This document shows, one piece after another, positions 38,718-39,988 of a DNA stretch of 39,988 nt (its first letter is position 1; each line of letters begins with the position of its first letter). Position numbers and translations under genes: made by a program. A model generated the notes under the pieces. The model worked only from the letters and a program-made list of their open reading frames with translations, searched no databases and was not told where the DNA came from. Origin of the DNA: Asaia bogorensis. GTDB taxonomy: Bacteria > Pseudomonadota > Alphaproteobacteria > Reyranellales > Reyranellaceae. The DNA is taken from the NCBI GenBank assembly GCA_945889625.1, contig CAMDCE010000046.1, forward strand, positions 1-39,988. The letters are read 5' to 3'.

Positions 38718-39709
38718 AGATAAACCGCCTTCATCTGCGCCTCGGCGTAGCGCGTGCCGGCGGCAGCGCCGGGCGGAAGTGCAGCCGAAAGGCGCGCGAC
38801 CTCGTCCTTCGATAGTTGGACATCGAGAGCGGCGACATTCTCGTCGACGCGGTCAGCGCGCTTGGTGCCCGGGATCGGCACGATGTCGGCCCCCTGCGCC
38901 AGCAGCCAGGCGAGCGCCACCTGGCCCGGCGTGCAACCCTTGGCGCGGGCCACGCCCTCGATCACCGCGACCAGCGCCAGGTTGCGGGCGAGATTGTCGG
39001 CGGCAAAGCGCGGATGGCGGCCGCGGCCATCGCCCTCCGGAATGTCCGACGGCGCACGCACGGCTCCGGTCAACAGGCTGCGACCGAGCGGCGAATAGGC
39101 GATGTAGGAGATGCCCAGCGCCCGCGTGGTCTTGAGCGTCTCTTCGGCATCGCTGCGATAGAGCAGCGAATATTCGCTCTGCACGGCGGCAAGAGGATGG
39201 ACCTTGTGCGCCCGGCGGATCGTCTCAGGGTTGGCTTCGCTGAGACCCAGTGCTTTCACTTTTCCTGCCTTCACGAGTTCAGCCATGGCACCGACCGTGT
39301 CCTCGATCGGCACGGTGGGATCGACGCGGTGCTGGAAATAGAGGTCGATGGTCTCGACGCCCAGTCGCTTGAGGCTCGCCTCGCAGGCGGCCTTCACATG
39401 AGCCGGGCTGCCATCGACGCCGTTGGCGCCGCCGGGGCGCTGCACCTGGCCGAACTTGGTCACGACCAGGGCCTTGGCGCGGCGGCCGCCGGCCAGTGCC
39501 TTTCCGAGCAGGGTCTCGTTGTGGCCCCAGCCATACATGTCGGAGCTGTCGAGAAAGTTGACGCCGCGGTCGAGCGCGTGGTGGACGACGCGGATCGCCT
39601 CGGCGTCGTCGCTCTTGCCGTAGGCACCGGACAACGACATGCAGCCGAGTCCGATGGGAAAAACGTCGAGACTGCTGGCGCCGAGCTTGCGAGGTGTGGT
39701 CGTGGTCAT
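38714..39709 (-). CDS. Aldo/keto reductase
   Basis: A 331-residue (beta/alpha)8 NADPH-dependent reductase. The catalytic tetrad is complete: D54 and Y59 (FLDSSDMYG), K85 (VVTKFG) and H127 (YFQHRVD). IPIPGTKRADRVDEN-type sequence near residue 278 (IVPIPGTKR) binds the cofactor phosphate. It belongs to the AKR13-like group that includes YakC-type aldehyde reductases. Ribosome site GGAGG lies upstream of ATG. No partner gene on its strand. Confidence 0.92.
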   Translation of the reverse strand: MTTTTPRKLGASSLDVFPIGLGCMSLSGAYGKSDDAEAIRVVHHALDRGVNFLDSSDMYGWGHNETLLGKALAGGRRAKALVVTKFGQVQRPGGANGVDGSPAHVKAACEASLKRLGVETIDLYFQHRVDPTVPIEDTVGAMAELVKAGKVKALGLSEANPETIRRAHKVHPLAAVQSEYSLLYRSDAEETLKTTRALGISYIAYSPLGRSLLTGAVRAPSDIPEGDGRGRHPRFAADNLARNLALVAVIEGVARAKGCTPGQVALAWLLAQGADIVPIPGTKRADRVDENVAALDVQLSKDEVARLSAALPPGAAAGTRYAEAQMKAVYL

Positions 39710-39860
39710 GAATAGCCTCCATCCACGACGTTAGCACGGCTCAGGCCACAGCCGGCACCTTGACTGGCGAACCGGGATGCAAAAAAAGCCACCAGAGAAC
39801 GTTCGATTACCATCCGCCGCGAACAGCGATCCGCCGTTGGACCCTGCCCGGCCGAGAGAG

Positions 39861-39889
39861 TTGCCCGGGCGAGATCGACCGCCTATAAA
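39861..39889 (+). promoter_or_regulatory. Promoter of tRNA-Ser
   Basis: TTGCCC (39861-39866) and TATAAA (39884-39889) with a 17-base spacer, followed about ten bases later by the mature tRNA 5' end at 39899. Confidence 0.75.
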
Positions 39890-39898
39890 CCCGCGCCC

Positions 39899-39988
<90 letters not shown>

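Overview
The window (about 40 kb, very GC-rich, tightly packed) looks like chromosomal accessory and catabolic DNA of an alphaproteobacterium. The evidence is the gene content (TRAP and Bug-type binding proteins, CaiB-type CoA transferase, crotonases, HyuA/HyuB pair, a tartrate-dehydratase-like enolase close to the Bradyrhizobium enzyme), GCTA-type -10 elements upstream of several genes, and abundant short palindromic repeats. A Reyranella- or Bradyrhizobium-like host is an inference. No phage, plasmid or transposase genes and no CRISPR array were seen.

Layout. 1-5971: end of a luciferase-like monooxygenase, a helical-repeat protein of unknown function, two tandem secreted SUMF1-fold proteins, an EamA transporter, a small secreted protein and an SDR. 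6010-9935: a GFA-family zinc protein, then a GntR/FCD regulator divergent from a sugar-acid dehydratase (IlvD/Edd) followed by an RraA-like protein, probably a sugar-acid catabolic unit. 10106-15863: epoxide-hydrolase-like enzyme, a 113-aa unknown, a crotonase, a GST/MDR reductase pair, and a TauE/71-aa protein/crotonase operon joined by ATGA overlaps. 15864-17330: a decayed segment with gene remnants, including an amidase 5' end fused to a cytochrome c 3' end. 17323-24167: feoAB, an esterase-like hydrolase, a CoA transferase, a frameshifted DUF3883 gene, a DUF1127 gene and a class V aminotransferase. 24214-31841: a gutted Bug gene, then hyuA-hyuB-SMP30-MFS-tarD, bounded by copies of one palindromic repeat. 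31842-36937: an adenylate-cyclase remnant, TRAP dctQM, convergent dctP and a Bug-type binding protein. 37059-39988: a Kef/YbaL antiporter, an aldo/keto reductase and a complete tRNA-Ser(CGA) with its promoter.

The theme is uptake and breakdown of organic acids. Two dehydratases, a lactonase-like protein, HyuAB, an MFS carrier, a TRAP system and Bug proteins fit scavenging of sugar acids and dicarboxylates from soil or plant material. Substrates are inferred from families only.

The most unusual signals are not genes. First, three families of palindromic repeats (about 100-155 bp) carry hairpins whose stem sequences differ between copies but stay base-paired; copies supply stop codons, C-terminal residues or abut start codons of neighbours. 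Second, several genes survive only as a start joined to an end, or as a bare start, suggesting repeated internal deletion.
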